Part shown: positions 19,801 to 29,684 of the stretch, one piece after another
Position numbering within the stretch: the stretch's first letter is position 1
Layout of the letters: each line of letters starts with the position of its first letter
NCBI RefSeq assembly: GCF_032362555.1
Contig: NC_083522.1
Location: 2,768,001 to 2,832,000, forward strand
Direction: 5' to 3'
Source: Amyelois transitella
Taxonomy: Eukaryota; Arthropoda; Insecta; Lepidoptera; Pyralidae
DNA: 64,000 bases
Made by a program: the position numbers and the translations under genes
Notes under the pieces: model-generated
What the model saw: only the letters and a program-made list of their open reading frames with translations
The model's database searches: none
Told to the model about the DNA's origin: nothing

Positions 19801-21609
19801 TTATAAAACGAATTTAATTTTTTTCTTTTTGATTTTGTGCAGGGCAAGTTCTATTAAAAATACAATAGTAGAGATGGCAACACCCAATAAATAACACAAC
19901 ATGCAACTCGTAGTTTGCTTCCAAGTGAGAGGAGTGGCGTCTGAAGGCAACACTGAAGTAACGCTCGGGGCATTTACCCATTCCCTGTCTAATAAACCAC
20001 TCTCAACGAATCTTTGAACCCAAATTGATATCAGCCTAGCAAACGGCGATTGATACCTTGTCCAGATTACCAAAGGAACACTCAAGATCGAGTCAACAAG
20101 GTCTAATCCACATTCGTTCTCTTTCCTTCCCCGAGAAAGACAATAAGCCCACGCATACTCTAAAGAAATAGCCAGCACAAACTTCTTCCTCCCCTCCACT
20201 ACATCCCAAAACATATTATCAAATTCAGAATCCGGAATAACGATAAACATATCCTTGATGCCTTGGTCGTATTCAAAATAGTTAATGAAAGTAGCGCGCC
20301 CACCGAATTTGTAACCGTAGTCAATACTTTCCTTCAAATTATTGAAGGCACCGTCCGCGGTGTCAGTTTTCAAAGCCAATATGAGCACACTCTGATAGGC
20401 ACTTCTCACAACAAAAGTAAACCAAATCCACAGGCCGATTATGTATAAATCTCGGAACCGTTTTGGCGCCATCCTGACTGGCTGACCCATCATCACGCCC
20501 CAACTCCGGAAAATAATTCCATGTAATCTTTTGAAGTTTTTAAAGTAAGTCATTCCAAATTTTTTAACTGATCTTATCTTCCATACGATTGGAATTGAAT
20601 TGACGATAGTTACAACTATTAAAAGGATGAGCCACAGATAACCGTTCAACGGTGTCAGTAGCCGCCACAGGACCGGTCCCGGCGATATCGGCGGAGCTAG
20701 CCATCCATGACGAACACGGAAATAGGGTGTAGAAAAATCTAGAAGTCCTGATTTGTCCACCCCTAGTGGAATACTGCAAGTGGAGATGTTATCTCTCCCT
20801 GAAACCACGTCATTGAGCGAGTCAGACCAGTTGCGAGCTCTATGCAAATCCAAGCTAACGTAATCTCTAATTGACGTGACGGCCGTAAAATCCATTTTGT
20901 CCCTGAGTAGTTTCAATAATACTTTTTTTATTATTTGCAAAGGAACCTTATACTCCAACTCAGGGTGATATAGCTTATCGGTTGATATGTAAAGGGGACA
21001 CCCTTGCATATTCTTCATCTTGTTTGAAAAAATATTTTCAGTAGTTGCGTTTTCTTTCCAAACGCCAATAAGTTTCGGCAGAGTATTCTGACAATCAAAC
21101 TGATTACGATAAGGAAAATATGTGTACATTGTAATGTTGGTTTTCTCGTTCGCAATTGTAACTACATTCGTCACATGGTAACTCCACAAAATAGCGAATA
21201 TTTTATGAACTTTCTTGGGTGTTGATAGAAATAATATTATAAATTTCGCACCGCTGCTTAACAAAGTTTTTCCTCTGAGATCTGGTTTCATTCTGTACAA
21301 TATTTTCATGAACGAATGGAATGTTTCAACAATCACAACCACTTGCTTCGGTGGAGCTGTGTCCCTTTTGCATTCTATGATAACAGTTCCCTTGTACGAT
21401 ATCAAGAATGAATTAACATGTTTTATTTCAACGTCATTGAAGTATACAGCGGTATGTATGCGGTAGTCGAAATGCTTATTCGCAATTTCTGTACCACAGT
21501 TGATTATAGATTCTTGTATATTGGAATCTTGATCCAGATGTGAATTAATTATTGTTCTTGCTAATGAGTAATGGGAAAGAATAAAGATAATAATAGTCTT
21601 ACTCGTCAT
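19801..21609 (-). CDS. Divergent ionotropic receptor (left copy), intronless
   Basis: Insect variant ionotropic glutamate receptor: a ligand-gated cation channel, usually of gustatory or other sensory neurons. Single exon, 602 residues from ATG at 21609; an upstream in-frame extension lacks a better start. Residues ~1-17 are a signal peptide (MTSKTIIIFILSHYSLA). The ligand-binding lobes include CPLYISTD and IPLGVDKSGLLDFSTPYF. M1 (WLILLIVVTIVN), pore/M2 (SWGVMMGQPV), M3 (YQSVLILAL) and M4 (CMLCYLLGVAISTIVFLIEL) follow in family order. The SYTANLAAF-type M3 motif is altered, as in divergent IRs. It differs from the copy at 27876 by about 13 residues. It resembles the intronless lepidopteran IRs, but I cannot assign a number. 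Confidence 0.88.
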   Translation of the reverse strand: MTSKTIIIFILSHYSLARTIINSHLDQDSNIQESIINCGTEIANKHFDYRIHTAVYFNDVEIKHVNSFLISYKGTVIIECKRDTAPPKQVVVIVETFHSFMKILYRMKPDLRGKTLLSSGAKFIILFLSTPKKVHKIFAILWSYHVTNVVTIANEKTNITMYTYFPYRNQFDCQNTLPKLIGVWKENATTENIFSNKMKNMQGCPLYISTDKLYHPELEYKVPLQIIKKVLLKLLRDKMDFTAVTSIRDYVSLDLHRARNWSDSLNDVVSGRDNISTCSIPLGVDKSGLLDFSTPYFRVRHGWLAPPISPGPVLWRLLTPLNGYLWLILLIVVTIVNSIPIVWKIRSVKKFGMTYFKNFKRLHGIIFRSWGVMMGQPVRMAPKRFRDLYIIGLWIWFTFVVRSAYQSVLILALKTDTADGAFNNLKESIDYGYKFGGRATFINYFEYDQGIKDMFIVIPDSEFDNMFWDVVEGRKKFVLAISLEYAWAYCLSRGRKENECGLDLVDSILSVPLVIWTRYQSPFARLISIWVQRFVESGLLDREWVNAPSVTSVLPSDATPLTWKQTTSCMLCYLLGVAISTIVFLIELALHKIKKKKIKFVL

Positions 21610-22123
21610 TGTAAATAAATCCAACGAACGATTTAAGTAGCACAATTTAGGAAGGACAAACGGCTTCCAAAAGCGTTTTTAGATTTAAGACAAACATTTA
21701 TTTTTAAATATGTAAGTACTGCTTTAAAATTTTTATTTGGATTACAAAAAAAGAAAAGGCATTTGCAATTTGTCGTGAGTATTTCAGTTAATACTAATAT
21801 TGTTTTAAAAACATTTGACTGACAATAGTGCCATGACAGTTTCCACTCGGTCTTCCTAATATTATTTTGCAATTTGTTTCAGCAAAAGATTATTACAACA
21901 CTTTTAACACCATTCTCAAGATTGAGTTATACTCGCTTCTAATGGAGAGTGGGAATTTTTCACGTCTCGGACAAAATCCGCAATGCATTGCTATAAATCA
22001 ACCTTTGTTCTCAAAAACCTTTTAGAATGCATCGTGCATTTACTTTTGTCAGTTGACTGATGAGTTGTAGTAAGTAGTTTGAAAAGTAATAGTATAATAA
22101 TCTTCATTCAAAGCATAGTGTGT

Positions 22124-22354
22124 TTCTTCTATTCTAAGTTTAATTAATATTGTGAAGTTGACGTTGTTGAAGAAAATGCTGCAGTGCAGTTTGTTACCGC
22201 TTCTTCTGCACTGACGCCTTGGAAGCGGCAGTAAACTTAGTTTTTAAGTAATTTATTTGACGTCAACCAATGTTGTTAAACCATACGTTTTGACAATTAT
22301 TAAGCGATATATAGTATTCTATAGTAATGAATAAAAATTTTGAATTTGAATTTT
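22124..22354 (+). mobile_element. Short repeat inserted after the duplication
   Basis: About 231 bp absent from the matching place in the right copy, where AAGCATAGTGTGTGCCAACT is continuous. It contains GCAGTTTGTTACCGCTTCTT and ends in AAAATTTTGAATTTGAATTT. A related fragment occurs at 38103-38215. Class unknown. Confidence 0.7.
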
Positions 22355-22504
22355 GTGTGCCAACTGCGTTTATTCAAACTCTTCTAATATTCAACTGTTG
22401 TTGACATTTTTTGATGTTTCGTTCGTTGATGTTATGTATTTCAAGTATCCAATCGAGAGTATTCCCGTAAGGTATAAAGACGTATTGTCGTATGATAAAT
22501 GATT

Positions 22505-22625
22505 GTTAGATAGTCATAAGGCGAAGCGGCCTTACCTCTCTGAAGAGAAACGCGAGATGTGTCTATGACCACGAAAGAAAGGTTTCCGTCTGACCTCCGC
22601 AACCTTTGCAGGGAATACCATAGGA
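22505..22625. mobile_element. SINE-C-like fragment
   Basis: Shares CCGTCTGACCTCCGCAACCT and TTTGCAGGGAATACC with the repeat at 33229-33590. It is largely deleted from the right copy (about 30300-30350). Confidence 0.55.
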
Positions 22626-22772
22626 AAATTTAAGAAAGGCATAACGGACTATAAAAACGACTAATGCATTTAATAAAGCTTTACTACATAATAACAAAAT
22701 ACTACGTATTTTCAATTAAATAACAAATATATTATCAGTGTATACGAACAGTTATTTTGTTTACCTATTAAA

Positions 22773-23033
22773 CATACATACATACATATGTTCACGTCTA
22801 TATCCCTTGCGGGGTAGACAGAGCCAACAGTCTTGAAAGGACTGAATGGCCACGTTCAGCTATTTGGCTTAATGATTGAATTGAGATTCAAATAGTGACA
22901 GGTTGCTAGCCAATCGCCTAAAAAAGAATCCCAAGTTTGTAAGCCTATCCCTTAGTCGCCTTTTACGACATCCATGGGAAAGAGTTGGAGTGGTCCTATT
23001 CTTTTTTGTATTGGTGCCGGTAACCACACGGCA
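22773..23033 (-). mobile_element. SINE-A, full length, with TSD and empty site
   Basis: 261 bp from the CATA tail to the head (…CCACACGGCA). TSD ACCTATTAAA lies at 22763-22772 and 23034-23043. The right duplicate (about 30511) has ACCTATTAAA once with no insert. This copy fixes the element's true ends: 5' TGCCGTGTGG and 3' TATG repeats. Confidence 0.95.
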
Positions 23034-23827
23034 ACCTATTAAAGTAACTCAATAAATTCGTAACCTTTATTTATGTACAAAATATTCTAAGCTAACATGA
23101 TGTTTATATAAGTTTATTTTTAAACTGATGAAGGGTCTTGCTCCATTTCATTTATTTTAAATTACGTTTTGTCAACCCTAGTTGTTGCTAGGCAACGTAT
23201 ATAACACATTATTGCAAACAAGAAAATGGCGTGCTTTGTTTTGTTTTTTTGAAAAATACGTCAATAATTATCGGCCAGTTTTGTAGTGTAATATGTTTTA
23301 TTTTCTTGATTTAAAATCGTGTACTACATTATTATTAATATTTTTTGTTAGATGCCAGTGTTAACTTCAAAACGAATCTCTTTTCCTCATTAAAAAAAAA
23401 ACTGGCCGTGAAATGGGATTAGCCATAGTATATTTGATTGTATTTATGATTTTTGGTTTAAGTGCATATGAATTACCTATTTGTAATTCAACAGAGTATT
23501 ATGATCCCAATTTGATGAGCTGCCAGGCGTGTCCTGCTAACGTATCGATGATTCGTTCTGCAGATGGTAAGTAAATTTTAATGTTAAATACTTTGTAATT
23601 TGTAACTTAAGCTAATGATTGTTTAGTGATATATTCTCTAAGCACTTTAAAAGTATTTTAAATGAAATATATAGGTGCAGTTATGAGCTATTCAAAAAGT
23701 TCTAAATGTTGAAAAGATATTCTTGCAGAATATCTTATGTAGGTATTCTATTCAAATTTTGATTTTAAATGTAGGATCTACTAATTAGGTTTTTTTCAAA
23801 TAATTATCCTACAAGATTTTATTAATA

Positions 23828-24089
23828 TGCCGTGTGGTTCCCGGCACCAATACAAAAAAGAATAGGACCACTCCATCTCTTTCCCATGGATGTCGTAAAA
23901 GGCGACTAAGGGATAGGCTTACAAACTTGAGATTCTTTTTTTAGGCGATAGGCTAGCAACTTGTCACTATTCGAATCTCAATTCTATCTTAAAGCCAAAT
24001 AGCTGAACGTGGCCTATCAGTCCGCTCAGGACTGTTGGCTCTGTCTACCCCGCAAGGGATATAGACGTGATTATATGTATGTATGTATG
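23828..24089 (+). mobile_element. SINE-A, full length, with TSD and empty site
   Basis: 262 bp in intron 1 of the partial TMEM67. TSD TTTTATTAATA lies at 23817-23827 and 24090-24100. The right duplicate has the empty site at 31298-31308. Confidence 0.95.
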
Positions 24090-24482
24090 TTTTATTAATA
24101 TTCTTTTTATTACATAGAGAAAGTGTTTTGTATGTAACGAATAAACTCAAAAATAAAGTTTTCCAGTGAGTTAGACTAGATCTTCGGAAATAACTTTCTG
24201 AAGAAACATAGATTTATAAAAAACAATTACTCTACTACTCTCTACGTCTACTTAAAAAGTATTCATTTCAAAATTTTTTAAACAGGCTTTTCTTGCGCAT
24301 GCGACGACCATAGCGTTCCAAGCGGACCAGCAAAATGCAGGGCTTGCAACGCAACTGAACTAGTTTCCTCCGACGGCTCCACCTGTGTCCCTAGAAAATG
24401 TCAAAATACTTCTGGAAGATTTGTTTGCAGGAAATGTCCTAGTGATTACATCACTGGTGAGTTAACTTGCTAAGATATACAA

Positions 24483-24640
24483 ATACATACATATAATTCG
24501 TTATTGATCCCAGACGAAGCTAACAGACTCAGACATCAGTTCATGTGCATCATCATCATGTGTTCTCTCAGTGATAGAATTGAGATTCAAATAATGATGG
24601 GTTGTTAGGCCACCACCTAAAAGAAGAATTCCGAGTTTCA
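24483..24640 (-). mobile_element. Old SINE-A relic (left duplicate)
   Basis: Diverged reverse copy shared with 31676-31825 in the right duplicate, so it is older than the duplication. Confidence 0.65.
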
Positions 24641-25824
24641 TTTAATATGATAAAATACTTTTTTTAAATTCAACATTTGTTTATGATTTAAGAAATGTTC
24701 AGTTTCGAAACATCCCCATAAGTATCCTGTAGGTACTGTCAAAGCTGAAAAAACATCCATGCTAATATTTTTCGAGGCGTAATTTAAGTGAGCAAATTCT
24801 CACAAAGTTAGGGAACCGATTAAAGTTTGCGGAATTCCGAAATTTACTCAAGATAAAGCAAGAATTTTCGATAACAGTTCCCAGTATTATTTAGGTTAAG
24901 AGTTGAATAATTGAAGTGGAAATATCAAGCTAAGTAATTTTACTTCAATAGATGAAATTTGGATCTTTTTTTAACTCTTTCTTTATACTTACTACCTACT
25001 TTTTTTATTTCATTCACATTTAATTTGGGGGTCCACTTAAGGCATCATGTAACTAATACTGTATATACTTATCAAGATTTAGTTTAAGTAGGTTCATACT
25101 ATGGTAATGGGGACATTGGGATCGGACAATGATACCGCTTAAAAATACATTTAACGTCTACTTCATAGAGACTAGAATTATAATAAGTACAATGAATATT
25201 TAGATGAAACTATTAAATAATAGGATAGAATACTCTTAGTCTATCTCCCACTCAAAAACTAATTACAACTTCTGTTTTTCCAATTTGTCAAACATTTATA
25301 TTTTATTCTAGACCAGTATTCGTTCTTTGAATAATAATGACGTAATAACAAAGAGTATTAGCTTCCTTGTTGAGCTACACCTATTTACCTTAGATTATAA
25401 ATGTAAGTAGGTAGCCATTCAATAATTTGTCTGTTGTTTAAACTTTTTACGACATCTGCGAGAAGACATAAAGTGATACAATTTTTCACAGCTTAAATTT
25501 AGATGGAAACTTTACATCTTGGTTTTTTATAAAGGACAGAATTCCGAATAATAAAAGGCTAATTTTTTTCTCATTTTTAAACGATCTGGATAATCTTTTC
25601 GGGATTATGTACTTTATGTTAATTAACGTATCTGATATCAAGGTATAGCCATCTGATACTAACTGTTGTAAACTAGAATTCCAAAAATCTGAACAGCTAA
25701 ATTCTTTATTAACAATACTGTTTTTATTGTAAGAATAACTAAGTACCTATAAGTACCTATTTTTTTTAAGTTACTCAAAACCTCGATGGATCGCCAATGA
25801 AAGAGGTTCTATGCGTGAAGTGTT

Positions 25825-26682
25825 GTAATATAATTATAACGTATATTCGTGTAGGTACTTATCAAATTTCATATTATTAAGTCTGTATTGTTCCTACTTT
25901 TATATGACTCTAAAACTGTTTCAGGATTAGTATCTATTTTTATATGAACATTGCTTTCTAGATGTATGAAATCCTTGTATTGTATTTATTGTCAATTTGT
26001 TTACTATTTAGAGAAGTTGTTGAATAAATTGTACATTATAGATTTCTGAAAACCTTATTTTATTATTTACCACTTTAAACTATTTGCGATTCAATAAATA
26101 AAAATGCGCGCATGATATAAGTATCACATTATAAATAAATATATCTATAAATTCTAGGATATATTAATTAAAAGAGTGCCATCTAATTCATTTCTCTGAA
26201 ATTATGAGGAGCCAAACAGTTGAACCTTTCATTCTTTTGATGACTGTTGGCTCTGTCTACCCCGCAAGGGGTATAAATGTGATTATATGTTTTGTTTATT
26301 AGGATCACACATGCAACGTGGTATGTAATGTCCGCGTTGTAGTTCTACCGATTTGCGCTAGATGGCGTTGTTATAATAACTCAAAAAATTGCATTCCATT
26401 TGGCATTTATTCATATTCTTCAGCAATTTTTTGATAAATTTCAATAAACAGGTAAAACGTGAATATAAAAATATAAATATTTAAGTATGTTTGTTACTAT
26501 GATGATGGAATTGGGGCCTTCGTGCGCCAGTCCAACTCGCACTTGGCCGGTTTTGATAATGTTATATTGTGTTTTGAAACAAATGAAACTACACTTGTTA
26601 TTATCATTTGAATAAATATGTGTTAAAACTATTTTACTCGGCCTAATTACTTTATTAATTGTTATCAAAGTGTATATCAAAG
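25825..26682. other. Junction segment between the two duplicates
   Basis: 25825-26205 is homologous to the spacer between U3 and IR (27205-27570 and 19185-19400), but more diverged from both than they are from each other. Next come a SINE-A tail fragment and about 390 bp with no recognisable gene before the right U3 upstream region. Confidence 0.7.
26211..26291 (+). mobile_element. SINE-A 3' fragment
   Basis: GCCAAACAGTTGAACC to GTGATTATATG; diverged. Confidence 0.75.
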
Positions 26683-26933
26683 CAGGTAGATAATAAGCCA
26701 TGTGCCAAATATTTACGAAGTAACAATATTTACCTGTTTTGTAGTAATTGTGTGACTGGCTATGACTTTATAAAAAAAAAGATTTAAGAACAAACGGTAG
26801 TTGCGGCAGGCCTCTACCTGAAGTTGCACCCAATTTTCCGCTAGATGGCACTTTTAAATTTAATATTAGTTTAACACGCGCTAGTTAGATTTTTTCGCTC
26901 AGATTGACTACCTCGGCACGATCGTTTAGCGGC
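26683..26933 (+). promoter_or_regulatory. Upstream region of U3 copy 3
   Basis: Third member of the conserved upstream segment, again with TTAGATTTTTTCGCTCAG beginning at -49. Confidence 0.5.
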
Positions 26934-27130
26934 AAGACCTTACTTCATAGGATCATTTCTATAGGAAGCTCTTCGCATAGACGCTCGCAATACGCGGGGC
27001 CTCACTAACCACGATGAGGAGACGTGGCGCGGTGTCCTGAGCGTGAGGCGGGCGGTGGTGCTCACCATCAGCCCTCGATGATCGTTCGCTCCCCCAGGGG
27101 AGAGTGGGACACTGTCGCTTTCTGAGTGGT
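26934..27130 (+). ncRNA. U3: U3 small nucleolar RNA, copy 3
   Basis: 197 nt with all U3 landmarks (AAGACC start; GGATCATTTCTATAGG, whose last base of the box A stretch differs from the T of the other copies; CCTGAGCGTGA; GATGATCGTTC; TTCTGAGTGGT). Otherwise almost identical to copy 2. It lies at the left border of the right duplicate. Confidence 0.92.
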
Positions 27131-27875
27131 TAGTTTATATATTTTTACAACCTCTTTTAAATTATTTACAAAGCGTCAGTATAACTTCTCATTAAAATAA
27201 AAGGAAATATAATTGTAATATAACGTTTATTTGTGTACCTACTTATCTAGTTTCATATTATTAAGAATCTGTATTGTGCCTACTTTTATATGACTCTGAA
27301 ACTGCTTCAGGATCTATTTTTTTAATGAACACTAGATTTATGAAACACTTATATTTTTTACTTTCAATCTGTTTAATGTAAGTTTGTGAATAAATTGTAA
27401 ATTATAGATTTTTTGAACACGTTGTTTTATTAAGACTTTGAAACGGTTTAATAAATTGATGAATACGAGATTGATTTATATGTATCAGATAATATATTTC
27501 GAATATACCTATAAATTCTAGGAGATATTAATTAAAAGATCCTGAGTGTTTCATCTATCTCTGCGCCAAATTCAATCAAAGTTGGTGTAGTCCTTCCAGA
27601 ATTTTTTATTACAATCTTTAGTCTAGAAATATATGAATAAACATTACAATTAAAATACAAAAATCCGATAGTTTCTTTGTGATTAGTAATTGTGTATCAC
27701 GAAGAAAATACGGATTTCTGGATCTGAATAAATGATATTTGTATGATTAATGAATAGTTATATATTTTCAAAAATTTGAATTCGTCTTGATACAGTGATT
27801 GTACAGGTCATATGATAAATTGATTTGCAATGACAATAATTAACGTGCAATATCTATCCCCCTATCGAGCTTTAA
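27131..27875. other. Spacer between U3 copy 3 and the right ionotropic receptor
   Basis: No gene. Homologous to 19100-19800, without the SINE-A fragment found there. Confidence 0.7.
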
Positions 27876-29684
27876 TTATAAAACGAATTTAATTTTTTTC
27901 TTTTTGATTTTGTGCAGGGCAAGTTCTATTAAAAATACAATAATAGAGATGGCAACACCTAATAAATAACACAACATGCAACTCGTAGTTTGTTTCCAAG
28001 TGAGAGGAGTGGCGTCTGAAGGCAACACTGAAGTAACGCTCGGGGCATTTACCCATTCCCTGTCTAATAAACCACTCTCAACGAATCGCTGAATCCAAAT
28101 TGATATCAGCCTAGCAAACGGCGATTGATGCCTCGTCCAGATTACCAAAGGAACACTCAAGATCGAGTCAACAAGGACCAATCCACATTCGTTCTCTTTC
28201 CTTCCCCGAGAAAGACAATAAGCCCACGCATATTCTAAAGAAATAGCCAGCACAAACTTCTTCCTCCCCTCCACTACATCCCAAAACATATTATCAAATT
28301 CAGAATCCGGAATAACGATAAACATATCCTTGATGCCTTGGTCGTATTCAAAATAGTTAATGAAAGTAGCGCGCCCACCGAATTTGTAACCGTAGTCAAT
28401 ACTTTCCTTCAAATTATTGAAGGCACCGTCCGCGGTGTCAGTTTTCAAAGCCAATATGAGCACACTCTGATAGGCACTTCTCACAACAAAAGTAAACCAA
28501 ATCCACAGGCCGATTATGTATAAATCTCGGAACCGTTTTGGCGCCATCCTGACTGGTTGACCCATCATCACGCCCCAACTCCGGAAAATAATTCCATGTA
28601 ATCTTTTGAAGTTTTTAAAGTAAGTCATTCCAAATTTTTTAACTGATCTTATCTTCCATACGATTGGAATTAAATTGACGATAGTTACAACTATTAAAAG
28701 GATGAGCCACAGATAACCGTTCAACGGTGTCAGTAGCCGCCACAGGACCGGTCCCGGCGATATCGGCGGAGCTAGCCATCCATGACGAACACGGAAATAG
28801 GGTGTAGAAAAATCTAGAAGTCCTGATTTGTCCACCCCTAGTGGAATACTGCAAGTGGAGATGTTATCTCTCCCTGAAACCACGTCATTGAGCGAGTCAG
28901 ACCAGTTGCGAGCTCTATGCAAATCCAAGCTAACGTAATCTCTAATTGACGTGACGGCCGTAAAATTCATTTTGTCCCTGAGTAGTTTCAATAATACTTT
29001 TTTTATTATTTGCAAAGGAACCTTATACTCTAACTCAGGGTGATATAGCTTATCGGTTGATATGTAAAGTGGACAACCTTGCATATTCTTCATCTTGTTT
29101 GAAAAAATATTTTCAGTAATCGCGTTTCCTTTCCAAACGCCAATCATTTTCGGCAGAGTATTCTGACAATCAAACTGATTACGATAAGGAAAATATGTGT
29201 ACAATGTAATGTTGGTTTTCTCGTTCGCAATTGTAACTACATTCGTCACATGGTAACTCCACAAAATAGCGAATATTTTATCAACTTTCTTGGGTGTTGA
29301 TAGAAATAATATTATAAATTTCGTACCGCTGCTTAACAAAGTTTTTCCTCTGAGATCTGGTTTCATTCTGTACAATATTTTCATGAACGAATGGAATGTT
29401 TCAACAATCACAACCACTTGCTTCGGTGGAGCTGTGTCCCTTTTGCATTCTATGATAACAGTTCCCTTGTACGATATCAAGAATGAATTAACATGTTTTA
29501 TTTCAACGTCATTGAAGTATACAGCGGTATGTATGCGGTAGTCGAAATGCTTATTCGCAATTTCTGTACCACAGTTGATTATAGATTCTTGTATATTGGA
29601 ATCTTGATCCAGATGTGAATTAATTATTGTTCTTGCTAATGAGTAATGGAAAAGAATAAAGATAATAATAGTCTTACTCGTCAT
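27876..29684 (-). CDS. Divergent ionotropic receptor (right copy), intronless
   Basis: 602 residues from ATG at 29684 with a signal peptide (MTSKTIIIFILFHYSLA). Same layout as the left copy: extracellular lobes with CPLYISTD, three membrane helices and the re-entrant pore loop (SWGVMMGQPV). About 13 residue differences are spread along the protein (for example S/F in the signal peptide, KENATT versus KGNAIT, D/N in the first lobe, V/I near WVQRF). Both copies are uninterrupted, so both are probably functional. Transcribed away from TMEM67 with a ~1.2-kb spacer between starts. Confidence 0.88.
   Translation of the reverse strand: MTSKTIIIFILFHYSLARTIINSHLDQDSNIQESIINCGTEIANKHFDYRIHTAVYFNDVEIKHVNSFLISYKGTVIIECKRDTAPPKQVVVIVETFHSFMKILYRMKPDLRGKTLLSSGTKFIILFLSTPKKVDKIFAILWSYHVTNVVTIANEKTNITLYTYFPYRNQFDCQNTLPKMIGVWKGNAITENIFSNKMKNMQGCPLYISTDKLYHPELEYKVPLQIIKKVLLKLLRDKMNFTAVTSIRDYVSLDLHRARNWSDSLNDVVSGRDNISTCSIPLGVDKSGLLDFSTPYFRVRHGWLAPPISPGPVLWRLLTPLNGYLWLILLIVVTIVNLIPIVWKIRSVKKFGMTYFKNFKRLHGIIFRSWGVMMGQPVRMAPKRFRDLYIIGLWIWFTFVVRSAYQSVLILALKTDTADGAFNNLKESIDYGYKFGGRATFINYFEYDQGIKDMFIVIPDSEFDNMFWDVVEGRKKFVLAISLEYAWAYCLSRGRKENECGLVLVDSILSVPLVIWTRHQSPFARLISIWIQRFVESGLLDREWVNAPSVTSVLPSDATPLTWKQTTSCMLCYLLGVAISIIVFLIELALHKIKKKKIKFVL

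Larger units (their letters stand above)
21610..23412. other. Head-to-head spacer between IR and TMEM67 (left copy)
   Basis: About 1.8 kb separating two divergently transcribed starts; probably holds both promoters. It is homologous to 29685-30888, but longer because of two insertions (22124-22354 and 22773-23033). A short SINE-C-like piece lies at 22505-22625. Confidence 0.65.
23413..25824 (+). pseudogene. Partial TMEM67 duplicate: exons 1, 2 and start of exon 3
   Basis: Exon 1 (23413-23566) and exon 2 (24286-24456) match the complete gene's exons 30889-31042 and 31378-31548. There are only a few, mostly silent, differences; one residue differs (V versus I in exon 2). Exon 3 starts at 25771 but homology stops at 25824, inside the codons after EVLCVKC. 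It runs into sequence homologous to the U3-IR spacer. By itself it cannot make meckelin. The intact signal peptide and splice sites mean that it could still supply an alternative 5' end to the complete gene downstream. Confidence 0.85.

Noticed and set aside
20263-21466. ORFs on the opposite strand of the ionotropic receptor (also 28338-29541)
   Set aside because: Shadow frames of a clear coding sequence, identical in both copies only because the gene is.
23413-25824. Left TMEM67 copy as a complete second meckelin gene
   Set aside because: Only exons 1-2 and the start of exon 3 are present; exon 3 is cut at about 25824.
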